Shown: positions 9,091 through 18,325 of the stretch, one piece after another | Position numbering within the stretch: position 1 is the first letter of the stretch | How the letters are laid out: every line of letters starts with the position of its first letter | Made by a program: the position numbers and the translations under genes | Notes under the pieces: model-generated | Seen by the model: the letters and a program-made list of their open reading frames with translations, nothing else | Database searches by the model: none | What the model was told of the DNA's origin: nothing | From: CAYRJD01 sp965247395 | Lineage (GTDB): Bacteria > Actinomycetota > Acidimicrobiia > Acidimicrobiales > Poriferisodalaceae | Direction of reading: 5' to 3' | DNA: 64,000 nucleotides | Assembly: GCA_965247395.1 (NCBI GenBank) | Contig: OZ252012.1 | Location: forward strand, 1,612,001-1,676,000

Positions 9091-10626
9091 GTGAAAGTTC
9101 CGTTCACAGTTTCTGATTTCTTATATCGAGCCGAAAACGTTTACCCAGATCGCGTAGCGCTGGTGGACGAACCCGACGTACCCGGCGGCGGGTTGGGCGA
9201 GGTCACCTGGAGCGAGTTCGGCTCGTTAGCGCGTGCGCAAGCCGCAAAGCTCGATGAGCTCGGCATCGGTGTGGATGAGCGAGTGGCGATGGTGTCTCAA
9301 AACGCAGGTCGACTTATGACCTCGTTCTATGGGGTGTCTGGCTACGGCCGCGTGTTCGTGCCGATCAACTTCCGTCTTACCCGTGACGAAATCGCATACA
9401 TAGTTGAGCACAGTGGCGCATCGATGCTGCTAGTGGATCCGTCATTGGAGGACTCCCTCAAAGATCTGGAAGTCGAACGCTTTGTGGTGATGGGCAACGA
9501 CGCGGACGATCAGATGTATCTGCGAGACACCGAGCCGGCCGCATGGGAGCCGAACGAGGACGTAACCGCCACCATCAACTACACCTCCGGCACCACCGCC
9601 CGCCCTAAGGGCGTGCAGCAAACTCATCGCGCGTTGTGGGTAAACGCCACCACGTTCGGTTGGCATGCCGGTGTCAGCGATCGAGACACCTACCTGCACA
9701 CGCTGCCGATGTTCCACTGCAACGGCTGGGGCATGCCTTTCGCCGTTACCGGAATGGGAGGCAAGCACATCGTGCTACGAGAGGTGCGCGGCGATCAGAT
9801 TTTGAGCCGCATCCAAGAACACGGTGTGACCTTGCTGTGCGGCGCACCCGCTGTGGTGTCTGCGGTGCTAGATGCCGCCGCTGACTGGAAAGGCGAGATC
9901 CCCGGTGCGGGCACAGTACGAATGGTTGTAGCCGGAGCGCCACCGCCAACCCGCACTATTGAGCGCATGGAGACCGAGCTCGGTTGGGAGTTCATCCAGA
10001 TTTACGGCCTGACCGAAACTTCTCCACTGATAACCATGAACCGCTGTCGCCCCGAATGGGATGACCTTGGCTCTGAGGAAAAGGCGCGCAAGCTGTCAAG
10101 GGCAGGTGCTCCAACTATCGGAGTGAAGATCAGCATCGACAATCAAGGCGAGGTGTTAGCGCGCTCGAATGTTGTTTTGGAGGGCTACTGGGAGCAACCC
10201 AAGGAGACCGCGGCAGCGATCGTTGACGATTGGTTTTACACCGGCGACGGCGGCTTCCTTGATGAAGAGCATCACCTCACCATTTCCGACCGGAAAAAGG
10301 ACGTGATTATCTCCGGCGGAGAAAACGTGTCTTCGATTGAAGTAGAAGACGTCATTTTTAGCCACACTGCGATAGCGGAGGTAGCGGTGATTGGAGTGCC
10401 TCACGAAAAATGGGGCGAGACCGTGAAGGCGTTGGTGGTGCCAGTCGAGGGTGAGAGCGTTTCGGAACAAGAACTGATTGATTTCTGTCGCGAACGGATG
10501 GCGCACTACAAGTGCCCCACCAGCGTGGAAATGCGGGAAGAGCTCGCTCGCACTGCCACCGGCAAGCTGCAGAAGTTCAAGCTGCGTGAGCCTTACTGGG
10601 CGGGTATGGAAAAGCAGATCAACTAG
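9091..10626 (+). CDS. Acyl-CoA synthetase (AMP-forming fatty acid-CoA ligase family)
   Basis: This 511-residue ANL-superfamily enzyme activates a carboxylic acid to its CoA thioester through an acyl-adenylate. The P-loop-like motif TSGTTARPKGV is near residue 168, YGLTETSP near 309, the YTGDGG hinge region near 383 and the C-terminal catalytic Lys in ATGKLQKFK near 494. GTG 9091 is chosen because an AGGAG lies 9 nt upstream and the sequence after it matches family N-termini. The open frame to 8914 is the antisense of mtnA. Chain-length specificity cannot be read from the sequence. Confidence 0.87.
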   Translation: MKVPFTVSDFLYRAENVYPDRVALVDEPDVPGGGLGEVTWSEFGSLARAQAAKLDELGIGVDERVAMVSQNAGRLMTSFYGVSGYGRVFVPINFRLTRDEIAYIVEHSGASMLLVDPSLEDSLKDLEVERFVVMGNDADDQMYLRDTEPAAWEPNEDVTATINYTSGTTARPKGVQQTHRALWVNATTFGWHAGVSDRDTYLHTLPMFHCNGWGMPFAVTGMGGKHIVLREVRGDQILSRIQEHGVTLLCGAPAVVSAVLDAAADWKGEIPGAGTVRMVVAGAPPPTRTIERMETELGWEFIQIYGLTETSPLITMNRCRPEWDDLGSEEKARKLSRAGAPTIGVKISIDNQGEVLARSNVVLEGYWEQPKETAAAIVDDWFYTGDGGFLDEEHHLTISDRKKDVIISGGENVSSIEVEDVIFSHTAIAEVAVIGVPHEKWGETVKALVVPVEGESVSEQELIDFCRERMAHYKCPTSVEMREELARTATGKLQKFKLREPYWAGMEKQIN

Positions 10627-10752
10627 CGCGTTGGTTGAGCCGCGGTCTGGCCCGTGGGCTGTGGCACTGTAAGACCTAACACTCTTGGAGTAACTGCTCC
10701 CATGCTTTAACTCGGGCGGTAGCCTATGCCTGTGCGGGTAAACGAGGCCTAA

Positions 10753-13005
10753 GTGCAGGTTGACCAGCTAGCGGCTCAGAGCGGTCTCAGCGTTGACACC
10801 ATTCGCTATTACCAAAAGCTCGGGCTGCTTCACTCGCCGCAGCGAAACGGACGTGTTGCCGAATATGACGAGAGTCATATTGCGCGGTTAGCCGAAATTC
10901 GTCAGCTGTCTGCGGCTGGTTTCACGCTGGCGCAGATCGGGCGGCTGAGCGACACCTATTCCGAGCCACTGCTGCAGGCGCTAAGTGCAAGCACCGGCCC
11001 CGGCCTTGCGGCAGGCGGGGTAACTGACCTTGCAGCTAGTGGGGTAAGTAGCGCCGTTACCCAGACCAACCTGAGCCTTGCCGAGCTGGCAGAGGCTTCT
11101 GGCTTAGACCAAGACGTGTGCGAGCTAGCGGTGTTTGCGGGTCTTATCGCTCCGATTAGCAGCCCGGCACAAAGTGGCCCTGTAACTGGTGAACCAAGCT
11201 CTGCCGATAGTTACGGGGCAAGTTCCGGTGAAGGCTCTGAGCAGCGTTTCAGCCCGAGTTCGGTCGAGATGCTGAAGGTTGGACTGCAGCTGCTTGAGGC
11301 TGGCATCCCGCTGGAAGATTTGATGGCCATTGCGTCGTTCCACGCCAGCAGCATCGAGAAGGTTGCGGAATCGGCGGTGAACCTTTTTGCCGAATATCTC
11401 CTGCCAGACGATTCTGGTAGCCCGGATGGCCCAGACGATCCTGAAAGCCCAAACAGTTCTGAAAGCCCCGTATCGCAGACGACCGACTTAGGCGAACTTG
11501 TTCATCGGCTGGTGCCCCTCGTTACCAATCTGGTGGCACAACACTTTCAGCGAACACTGGTTGATAAGGCCACGCAACGGATCCAGACAAAGGACTCCGA
11601 GGCAATCGTCCTTCAGCGTTTTGAAGTACCACCTGGGCTTGACCCCTTGCATGTCTTCGTCACTGCAAAAGACACACAACGCGCATATTGGGCGGTGCCC
11701 GATGACGATTTGGAGATAGCCGCCATCGGCTCGGCCGTAACTCTGGCTGCTACACAGCATGAAGGCCGCTTCGTCGATGTTGATGCCAAGCTGCGCGACC
11801 TAAACATCATCGTCAAAGGTGAATCCGGACCGCCCATTACCGGGCCGTTGTTGCTGGGCGGATTTGCTTTTGTAGAGCTGCCCGACGATTCCGAAGACGA
11901 GTCAGGCAACACCAAGCCCAAACCTGACTGGTCTGCTTTCGGCGCTGGCGGACTGACGTTGCCGGAAATACTCGTGGTGCGAACCAACGGAAAGACGTAC
12001 GTAACCGCTGAGCGGTCGGCGGTTGATCGGGCACGCGAGCTTGTTGACGAAGTCAGGTATGGGCTTGGCAACACCCCTGCGGATAGCGCTACTGATATTG
12101 CTACTGACCCAGTTGCTGCCAGCCCTATTGCTGCCAACACAGACCCTGCCAACGACCCCACGTACATAAGCCTTGTAGCCCGAGCACTTGTTGATATTGA
12201 TAATCGTTTGTTCACTAAGGTCGTAACGGCTCGCATGCTTGAGCAGTCCCGCTCGATCAGTCCCGCAGATTTGCTTGATCGGTTGCGCCAGCGTTACAAC
12301 TCATGTGCGATTTTTGCTTTCGCCCGCGGCGGCCAAACCTTTCTAGGAGCCAGTCCTGAGCTGCTTCTGCGGTTGGAGGGCACTCACGTCCAAACCGAAG
12401 CTCTGGCAGGTTCACGTTCGCGCGGAGACGAACCCATGCGAGACGCGGCTCTTAGCGCGGAATTGCTAACCAGTGCCAAAGAACGCGCCGAGCATCGAAT
12501 CGTGGCGCAAGCCATTCGTGAGGCACTTATCAACGCAGGAGTAAAGCTGGCCGAGCCAACAGAACCGTCCGTGATGACGCTGCCCGCTATCCAGCATCTT
12601 CACACTCCCATCGCCGGCGGGGCACAAGCCAACACGCGAACGCTCGATCTGGTCGCAGCCTTGCACCCGACCCCTGCAGTGGCGGGCACACCGCGTGCTG
12701 CTGCGTTGAACTGGATCGCTCGACATGAGACTTTTGATCGTGGTTGGTATGCCGGTCCGGTCGGCTGGGCGACACCAGCCGGTAGCGGTGAGTTCAGGGT
12801 GGCGCTGCGCTGTGCCTTGTTGTCGCAAACAACAATGACGCTGTTTGCTGGTGGGGGAATAGTGGCTGGTACTAATCCACAGGCCGAGCTTGGCGAGACC
12901 GCCATCAAGTTTGAGGCACTGTTGTCGGCGGCCAAGCTGGACAGTCCGCCGTCGGTACCGCAGCAATCCCAGCCGCAGCAACCTCGGTCGGAGCAATCGA
13001 CATGA
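10753..13005 (+). CDS. menF: MerR-type HTH protein fused to isochorismate synthase
   Basis: This is a single 750-codon frame. Residues 1-70 form a MerR winged-helix module (DTIRYYQKLGLL, then a RLAEIRQLSAAGFTL helix). Residues 105-285 resemble a second regulator-like helical region. From about 288 the protein is an isochorismate synthase: KVVTAR with the probable general-base Lys near 489, EALAGSRSRG near 549, a SAKERAEH segment near 574, GWYAGPVGW near 664 and GGGIVAGTNPQAE near 700. The enzyme converts chorismate to isochorismate, the first menaquinone step. Two low-complexity stretches (Ser/Pro/Asp near 220-240; Ala/Thr/Asp near 443-470) flank domains. Its stop overlaps menD (ATGA). The fused regulator is unusual. 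Confidence 0.85.
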   Translation: MQVDQLAAQSGLSVDTIRYYQKLGLLHSPQRNGRVAEYDESHIARLAEIRQLSAAGFTLAQIGRLSDTYSEPLLQALSASTGPGLAAGGVTDLAASGVSSAVTQTNLSLAELAEASGLDQDVCELAVFAGLIAPISSPAQSGPVTGEPSSADSYGASSGEGSEQRFSPSSVEMLKVGLQLLEAGIPLEDLMAIASFHASSIEKVAESAVNLFAEYLLPDDSGSPDGPDDPESPNSSESPVSQTTDLGELVHRLVPLVTNLVAQHFQRTLVDKATQRIQTKDSEAIVLQRFEVPPGLDPLHVFVTAKDTQRAYWAVPDDDLEIAAIGSAVTLAATQHEGRFVDVDAKLRDLNIIVKGESGPPITGPLLLGGFAFVELPDDSEDESGNTKPKPDWSAFGAGGLTLPEILVVRTNGKTYVTAERSAVDRARELVDEVRYGLGNTPADSATDIATDPVAASPIAANTDPANDPTYISLVARALVDIDNRLFTKVVTARMLEQSRSISPADLLDRLRQRYNSCAIFAFARGGQTFLGASPELLLRLEGTHVQTEALAGSRSRGDEPMRDAALSAELLTSAKERAEHRIVAQAIREALINAGVKLAEPTEPSVMTLPAIQHLHTPIAGGAQANTRTLDLVAALHPTPAVAGTPRAAALNWIARHETFDRGWYAGPVGWATPAGSGEFRVALRCALLSQTTMTLFAGGGIVAGTNPQAELGETAIKFEALLSAAKLDSPPSVPQQSQPQQPRSEQST

Positions 13006-14927
13006 ACACAAACAGCAGCGCTGCCACCTATGACGCCTGCGCCAGTTTCTTTGACGAAGCGGTGAAACAAGGCGTGCGTCACGCGGTTATTTCGCCGGGT
13101 TCACGATCAACCGCTTTGACACTTACCGCAGATGTAACCAAGGGGCTCAAGACTTGGGTTCGCATAGACGAACGTTCGGCCGCCTTCTTCGCTCTCGGGC
13201 TAGCCAAGGCCACCGGGACACCGACCGTGCTGGTTTGCACTTCGGGCACTGCGGCGACTAACTATTTGCCGGCAGTCGTTGAAGCTCATTATTCGAATGT
13301 GCCGCTGCTGGTGCTCACGGCCGATCGCCCTCCAGAGCTGCGCGACTGGGGTGCAGGACAGACCATTGACCAGCGGCATCTTTACGGCAGTCATGTCCGT
13401 TGGTTTTTTGAGGCGCCCATTGCGAGTGAACTTGCCAGCGCCGACCACGCAGCTCGTTGGTGGGTCAGCCTTGCTGCTCGCGCTGTTTCGCTTTGTCTTG
13501 GCAACGCTCCAGGCCCGGTGCATATCAACTGGCCGTTCCGAGAGCCGTTGGAGCCTCCGCCTGGCTGGCAAGAGTTGACGGAGTTGTCCGCTAAGCGCAC
13601 GTCTTCTAGCCCGGCAGATCCGACAGATCCCGCTGGCCTGGCAAGCCCTGTCAGCCCTTCAAACCCTGTCAATCTTTCAAACCCAGTCAGCCCTATCAGC
13701 CCGACAAACATCGCTGCGCTAGCGAGCTTGGTAAGCGAGCATCTAAGAGGAGTGGTTGTTGCCGGGCCTATGCAGCTCGTCGGTGGACAAACCGACGGAT
13801 TCACCGGTGTTGTCACCGGTGAAGTAACTGGTGGAGTAATTGGTGGAGTAATAGCCCAACTGAGCGAAGCGGTCGCGAGATTTTGCTACAAAACGGGTTG
13901 GCCTCTGCTGGCCGAGCCGACCTCTCAGCTACGACAGGCTGCACCGCATGAGCCGATCAACCATTTTGACCTATTACTTACAACGCCCTGGGCTGATGAT
14001 CAGCCAGCCACTGCCGTAGTGCGCATCGGCGGCGCCCCAGTCTCTAAGCCACTACGACTCTGGCTTGAGAAGCATCAGCCAAAGCACTTGCTGATTAATC
14101 CTGCTGGTAATTGGTCGGACGCAAGCTTTACCGCAGGCACGACGATTAGCGCAGACCCTGCGGCGGTGTTGTCAACGGTGGCTGATGAGCTAACCGAACA
14201 GGGCCACAAACCAGGTAGGCAGGCTCAGGCTTGGGCGTCTCGTTGGGCTATGGCCGACGCCAAAGCCGGAGAAATCATCGATCACCTTGCTGCAGATGCA
14301 CTGTCGCAAGCCGTTGTGGTCAAGACGCTGAAGCGCCATCTTCCGTCCGATCACACATTGTTTGCCTCAAACTCCATGCCGGTTCGCTCTGTCAACACCT
14401 ATCTACGAGCGCGCGCCGAACCGCTCGCTGTGCACGCCAACCGCGGCGCCAGCGGAATCGACGGAGTGATCTCAACCGCGGCAGGGTTTGCCGCAACTGG
14501 GCACCCCACGACCGTTTTGTTGGGCGACCTGGCATTTCGCCACGACCTGGGCGGACTAGCTGCGCTAAATGAAACGGGATCTTTGCAAGCCAACTCACAG
14601 GCTGGCTCGCTAACCGTGCTGGTGATTGATAACGGCGGAGGCAGGATTTTTGAGAGCTTGCCAGTTGCATCGGCCATCAGCCCCGATCAATTCCAACGCC
14701 TGTTCACCACACCCACCACGCCCGACACGAACCGCATTGCAGCCGATTTGGCGAGCGCATTCGGATTTGAGCACTACCACGTCAATGACGACGACCAGCT
14801 AGGCGAGCTGTTGGCAAACCCAACCGATGGTGTCAGGGTGATAACCGTGCCAATTGACCCCGAGGTTGATCGCGCCTTGCAAGCCGAGATAGCAGCCGCC
14901 CTGGCTGAGACCCTGGTTGCATCGTGA
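13002..14927 (+). CDS. menD: 2-succinyl-5-enolpyruvyl-6-hydroxy-3-cyclohexene-1-carboxylate synthase
   Basis: This 641-residue ThDP enzyme shows the MenD signature VISPGSRSTALTL near residue 26 and conserved TADRPPELRDWGAGQTIDQ near 106. The C-terminal half has NSMPVR near 452, NRGASGIDG near 477 and LLGDLAFRHDLG near 500. It condenses isochorismate with 2-oxoglutarate. The start overlaps the preceding isochorismate synthase (ATGA) and the end overlaps menH (GTGA). A Pro/Ser/Asn repeat region is inserted between domains (encoded at about 13605-13710), and a second Thr/Gly/Val repeat follows (about 13797-13855), so it is longer than typical MenD. Confidence 0.93.
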   Translation: MNTNSSAATYDACASFFDEAVKQGVRHAVISPGSRSTALTLTADVTKGLKTWVRIDERSAAFFALGLAKATGTPTVLVCTSGTAATNYLPAVVEAHYSNVPLLVLTADRPPELRDWGAGQTIDQRHLYGSHVRWFFEAPIASELASADHAARWWVSLAARAVSLCLGNAPGPVHINWPFREPLEPPPGWQELTELSAKRTSSSPADPTDPAGLASPVSPSNPVNLSNPVSPISPTNIAALASLVSEHLRGVVVAGPMQLVGGQTDGFTGVVTGEVTGGVIGGVIAQLSEAVARFCYKTGWPLLAEPTSQLRQAAPHEPINHFDLLLTTPWADDQPATAVVRIGGAPVSKPLRLWLEKHQPKHLLINPAGNWSDASFTAGTTISADPAAVLSTVADELTEQGHKPGRQAQAWASRWAMADAKAGEIIDHLAADALSQAVVVKTLKRHLPSDHTLFASNSMPVRSVNTYLRARAEPLAVHANRGASGIDGVISTAAGFAATGHPTTVLLGDLAFRHDLGGLAALNETGSLQANSQAGSLTVLVIDNGGGRIFESLPVASAISPDQFQRLFTTPTTPDTNRIAADLASAFGFEHYHVNDDDQLGELLANPTDGVRVITVPIDPEVDRALQAEIAAALAETLVAS

Positions 14928-15844
14928 GAACTAAGCCAATGAACACCGGTGGTTGGATTGCGCGTGCCGCCAAATTGCCAGTGATCACGCCCGCTGTGAG
15001 CGTCTCTGGGGCGAGCCGTAGCCCTGATGGTTTACCGGTGTTGCTACTGCACGGCTTCACCGGCAACGCCAAGTCAATGGCTCCTCTTGCCGAACGCTTG
15101 GAGAAGCCAGCCGATGCCGCTACCGAAATCAACGAGTTACGCCAAGACGAGTTACGCCAAGTAATAGCCGTCGACCTGATTGGGCACGGCGCAACCCAGT
15201 CGCCACCCGACATCGGCCGCTACTCGTTGACCGCGTTTGTTGGGTCGCTAGATGCGGTGTTGGCTGCGACCACCTTTCCCAAAGCTCACGTGGTGGGTTA
15301 CTCGCTTGGTGGACGTGCGGCGCTCACGTTTGCTAGCGAGCGTCCGCAAAGGTGCGCATCGCTGACGCTTATCGGAGCCACTCCCGGCATCGCTGATACC
15401 AGCGAACGGCTAGATCGCCGCCGCAACGACTACGCCCTAGCCGGTCGCATTGCCCGGCACGGCGTCGCCAACTTCGTGCGGGAGTGGATCTCGTTGCCAA
15501 TGTGGGACAGCCTGCGCAAACGCATCGGCCCCGCTGCCTGGCAAGCATCGTTGGTTCAGCGTGCGAGCAGCCATCCACTTGGCCTGGCGCACAGCTTGCG
15601 AGCCGCCGGCACCGGCGCCATGACGCCGCTGTGGGGAAAACTTGGTGGCATTGCCGTTCCAACACTGGCATTAGCCGGAGAAGAGGACACCAAGTTTTGC
15701 GGCATTGGTGCAGAACTTGCCCAACAGATGCCCGATTGTGAGTTTGTTGCCGTGCCAGATGCCGGTCACGCCGCACACTTGGAACAACCCGACGTCGTGG
15801 GTGCCCTGGTCAGCGCTCACATCAACCGACACAGCGTTTCGTGA
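14924..15844 (+). CDS. menH: Alpha/beta hydrolase, probable MenH (SHCHC synthase)
   Basis: This 306-residue alpha/beta-hydrolase has an oxyanion strand LLLHGFTGN near residue 40, the nucleophile elbow GYSLGGR near 126 and the catalytic His in DAGHAAHLEQP near 288. These fit MenH, which eliminates pyruvate from SEPHCHC. Position between menD and menC, with GTGA overlaps on both sides, supports the assignment. A 15-bp tandem duplication gives the local repeat ELRQDELRQ near residue 70. Family membership is certain; the MenH role is inferred from the operon. Confidence 0.82.
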   Translation: MRTKPMNTGGWIARAAKLPVITPAVSVSGASRSPDGLPVLLLHGFTGNAKSMAPLAERLEKPADAATEINELRQDELRQVIAVDLIGHGATQSPPDIGRYSLTAFVGSLDAVLAATTFPKAHVVGYSLGGRAALTFASERPQRCASLTLIGATPGIADTSERLDRRRNDYALAGRIARHGVANFVREWISLPMWDSLRKRIGPAAWQASLVQRASSHPLGLAHSLRAAGTGAMTPLWGKLGGIAVPTLALAGEEDTKFCGIGAELAQQMPDCEFVAVPDAGHAAHLEQPDVVGALVSAHINRHSVS

Positions 15845-16980
15845 AGATCACACTGACCGAGCTTGAGTTGGCGCTGCGAGCACCGCTGGTAACAGCTCAT
15901 GGGACGTTGTCGGTACGTCGCATCATCCAGGTAACGGCCGAACAATTTGGTCGAAAGGTGCATGGCGAAGCCGCACCTTTGCCGGGGTTTGGCTTAGAGA
16001 CCTATGAAGAAGCTCTGACTCAGCTAGAGCGATGGGCTGAACTGGTGGGTGCGGCGGACGACTCTGGCACGCACGTGGAGCTGCCAGCAACACCGGCGGC
16101 TCGTGCTGCGGCAGCAGGAGCGTTAGCCAACCTTGATGCCGCCCTAGAAGCGATCACATTGACCGAACTGCTAACCGGAAAAAGCAACGGTCGCGACTCC
16201 CAAGGCTTTGTTTCTGAGGGTTCCGACGGTTCAGCAGATTCTGCGGTCGGTCTGCAACGTCTCGCCGTTCAGGCTCTGATAAGCGCTATTGATCCAGCCG
16301 CAGCCGCACAACAGGCCGCCGACGCAGCGCGGGCTGGTTACCTGGCGGTGAAGCTAAAAGTCGGCGCCCCAGCTAGCACCGATATTGCAAGCACTGACAG
16401 GGTTAGCACTGGCACGGCTAGCCCTGATATTGCAAGCACCGATATTGCCCGCATAGTGGAGGTGCGTCGTGCATTACCAGCGGCGGTAGCTCTGCGGCTA
16501 GATGCCAACGGCGGTTGGGATCGGTCAACCGCCGGACGAGTGCTGCGGGCAGTCTCGAGCCTTGACATCGACTTCGTAGAAACGCCAACCCAACAACCCG
16601 CCGATTGGGCACAGTTAAGTCAGCGCACCGGTGCTCGCATCGCTGCTGATGAACATCTAAGCGGGCCCGACGCATCCGAAGTCTTGGACCAGCTGATAGC
16701 AGCCGGTGCGATAGAGGTAGCGGTGCTAAAGCCAGCCACGGTTGGGGGCTCGCAGGTCGCCTATGACCTGGCTTGTCGCGCTTCGGTCAGCGGGGTCAGT
16801 TCGATCGTGTCGTCGTTTATGTGCGCTACGGACGGGTTACGCATAGCGCGCGACGTGGCATTGGCGGTCGCACCCAATCTCGTCCACGGAGTGGGTACCG
16901 GAGCAATGTTTGCTGAGCCGTTGGCGGACGATGTCACGCCTCAAAGTGGCTACCTGTGCTGGACCAACAAGGCAGCCTGA
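15841..16980 (+). CDS. menC: o-Succinylbenzoate synthase
   Basis: This 379-residue enolase-superfamily enzyme has the catalytic AVKLKVG (Lys-x-Lys) near residue 170, metal ligands in LRLDANGGW near 220 and FVETPTQQ near 250, a further acidic ligand in IAADEHLS, and the second catalytic Lys in VAVLKPATVGG near 298. It dehydrates SHCHC to o-succinylbenzoate. A Thr/Ser/Asp/Ile repeat of about 26 residues is inserted directly after the KxK motif (encoded at about 16369-16447), an odd position in a conserved barrel. GTG start overlaps the menH stop. Confidence 0.88.
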   Translation: MKITLTELELALRAPLVTAHGTLSVRRIIQVTAEQFGRKVHGEAAPLPGFGLETYEEALTQLERWAELVGAADDSGTHVELPATPAARAAAAGALANLDAALEAITLTELLTGKSNGRDSQGFVSEGSDGSADSAVGLQRLAVQALISAIDPAAAAQQAADAARAGYLAVKLKVGAPASTDIASTDRVSTGTASPDIASTDIARIVEVRRALPAAVALRLDANGGWDRSTAGRVLRAVSSLDIDFVETPTQQPADWAQLSQRTGARIAADEHLSGPDASEVLDQLIAAGAIEVAVLKPATVGGSQVAYDLACRASVSGVSSIVSSFMCATDGLRIARDVALAVAPNLVHGVGTGAMFAEPLADDVTPQSGYLCWTNKAA

Positions 16981-17012
16981 CCAATGTCGCACCTATTCTC
17001 TAATGTGTCGCC

Positions 17013-18311
17013 GTGACTCCAGCACTGATTGTCGTTATCTGTATTAGCTCGGGCGCAGCCATAGCGCTCGGCGTCTTGCTAGCGCGCGCCGTAAGCCAGC
17101 GTGAGCAAGTGAGCGGTCAGCGTGACCAAGCGAATGAGCGAGCCGCTCAGCTAGCAGTGGAACTGGCTTCTAGTACCGCAGCAAATGAGGCTCGTGTCGA
17201 AGAGATCAACAAGGCTCGCGAAAACTTAGAAACCCAGTTCAAAGGTGTTGCGGCAGAAGTCTTCGAAACAACTCAAACGACATTCTTAAAACAAGCCAAA
17301 GAGCAGTTTGACAACCAACGTGAAATAGGCAACAAGGATCTAGAGCTACGGCAAGAAAAGATTCAAGGAATACTCAAGCCAATCGGCGATTCGCTCAAAA
17401 AGTTTGAGCGACAGGTCAGCGAGATGGAAGAAAAACGCGCAGGTGCCTACGAACGACTGCTCACCCAGGTTTCGCAGTTGCACGACGACACGGTCGGTTT
17501 GCGCTCGATATTGAGTTCTTCGGCTGCGCGCGGCAAATGGGGGGAGCAGACCCTACGCAACATCATCGAAATGGCGGGTATGCGTGAGCACATTGACTTC
17601 GACGAACAGGTAAGCACGCCTGGCATAGGGCCCGACGGAGGCGCTTCACGACCGGACGCTGTGGTGCATATTCCGGGCGGCTTAGAGGTAGTCATTGACG
17701 CCAAAACACCTTTCGACTCTTACTACGAGTCGCATAACACCGAAGACGCTGGCAAGCAAGAGACACTTCTAAAAGACCACGCCAAAGCAGTGTTGGCGCG
17801 CGCTAAGGAGCTAGGCGATCGCGACTACTCAAACCTGGTTGAGGGTTCGCCAGATTTTGTTGTGATGTTTGTACCGACCGACCCGATGTTGGACGCCGCC
17901 ATAGACGTAGAGCCAACGTTGTGGGAAACAGCATGGACTAAGCACCGCGTGCTGATAGCCACTCCGGGACTACTTATGGCGTTCTTGCGTACGGTCGCTG
18001 CGGCTTGGCAACAGCAAGACTTGCAAGCCAATGCGCAAGAAATCACCAACGAGGCCGTAAAGCTCTACAACGCTCTGCGCAGCTACACCGGGCACATAGC
18101 CAATGTTGGCAAGGGGCTTGAGCGCGCGGTCAAGGCGCACAACGACGCAATCGGCTCGCTCGAAACTCGTGTTTTACCGCCCGCACGCAAGCTAGAAGAT
18201 CTTGGCCCGGCATCCGGCCAAGAGAAGATCGACGAAGTTGAATACGTGGAGACTTCTGTCCGCTCGATAACCAAGCCGGAGCTGAAGGGTGAGCCGGAGC
18301 TAGAAAACTAA
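17013..18311 (+). CDS. rmuC: DNA recombination protein RmuC family
   Basis: This 432-residue protein has a single N-terminal membrane helix (residues 2-24), a long predicted coiled coil rich in Glu/Gln/Arg/Ala (about 28-160) and the RmuC nuclease-like domain with RGKWGEQTLRNIIEMAGM near 170, FVMFVPTD near 284 and a VLIATPGLLMAFLRTVA block near 312. RmuC proteins limit inversion and recombination at short inverted repeats in E. coli. It sits between menC and a convergent menE without metabolic connection. The stop codon lies in the first copy of a 13-bp tandem duplication. Confidence 0.9.
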   Translation: MTPALIVVICISSGAAIALGVLLARAVSQREQVSGQRDQANERAAQLAVELASSTAANEARVEEINKARENLETQFKGVAAEVFETTQTTFLKQAKEQFDNQREIGNKDLELRQEKIQGILKPIGDSLKKFERQVSEMEEKRAGAYERLLTQVSQLHDDTVGLRSILSSSAARGKWGEQTLRNIIEMAGMREHIDFDEQVSTPGIGPDGGASRPDAVVHIPGGLEVVIDAKTPFDSYYESHNTEDAGKQETLLKDHAKAVLARAKELGDRDYSNLVEGSPDFVVMFVPTDPMLDAAIDVEPTLWETAWTKHRVLIATPGLLMAFLRTVAAAWQQQDLQANAQEITNEAVKLYNALRSYTGHIANVGKGLERAVKAHNDAIGSLETRVLPPARKLEDLGPASGQEKIDEVEYVETSVRSITKPELKGEPELEN

Positions 18312-18325
18312 ACTAGAAAACTAAA
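18300..18325. repeat. 13-bp tandem duplication holding both stop codons of a convergent pair
   Basis: CTAGAAAACTAAA occurs twice in direct succession (18300-18312 and 18313-18325). The first copy supplies the TAA of rmuC on the plus strand; the second supplies the TAG of menE on the minus strand. The two genes therefore end 9 bp apart within the duplication. Confidence 0.9.

Noticed and set aside
11613..12236. 207-codon minus-strand frame inside the MerR-MenF gene
   Set aside because: It has Ser/Ala-rich shadow composition opposite well-conserved isochorismate synthase sequence.
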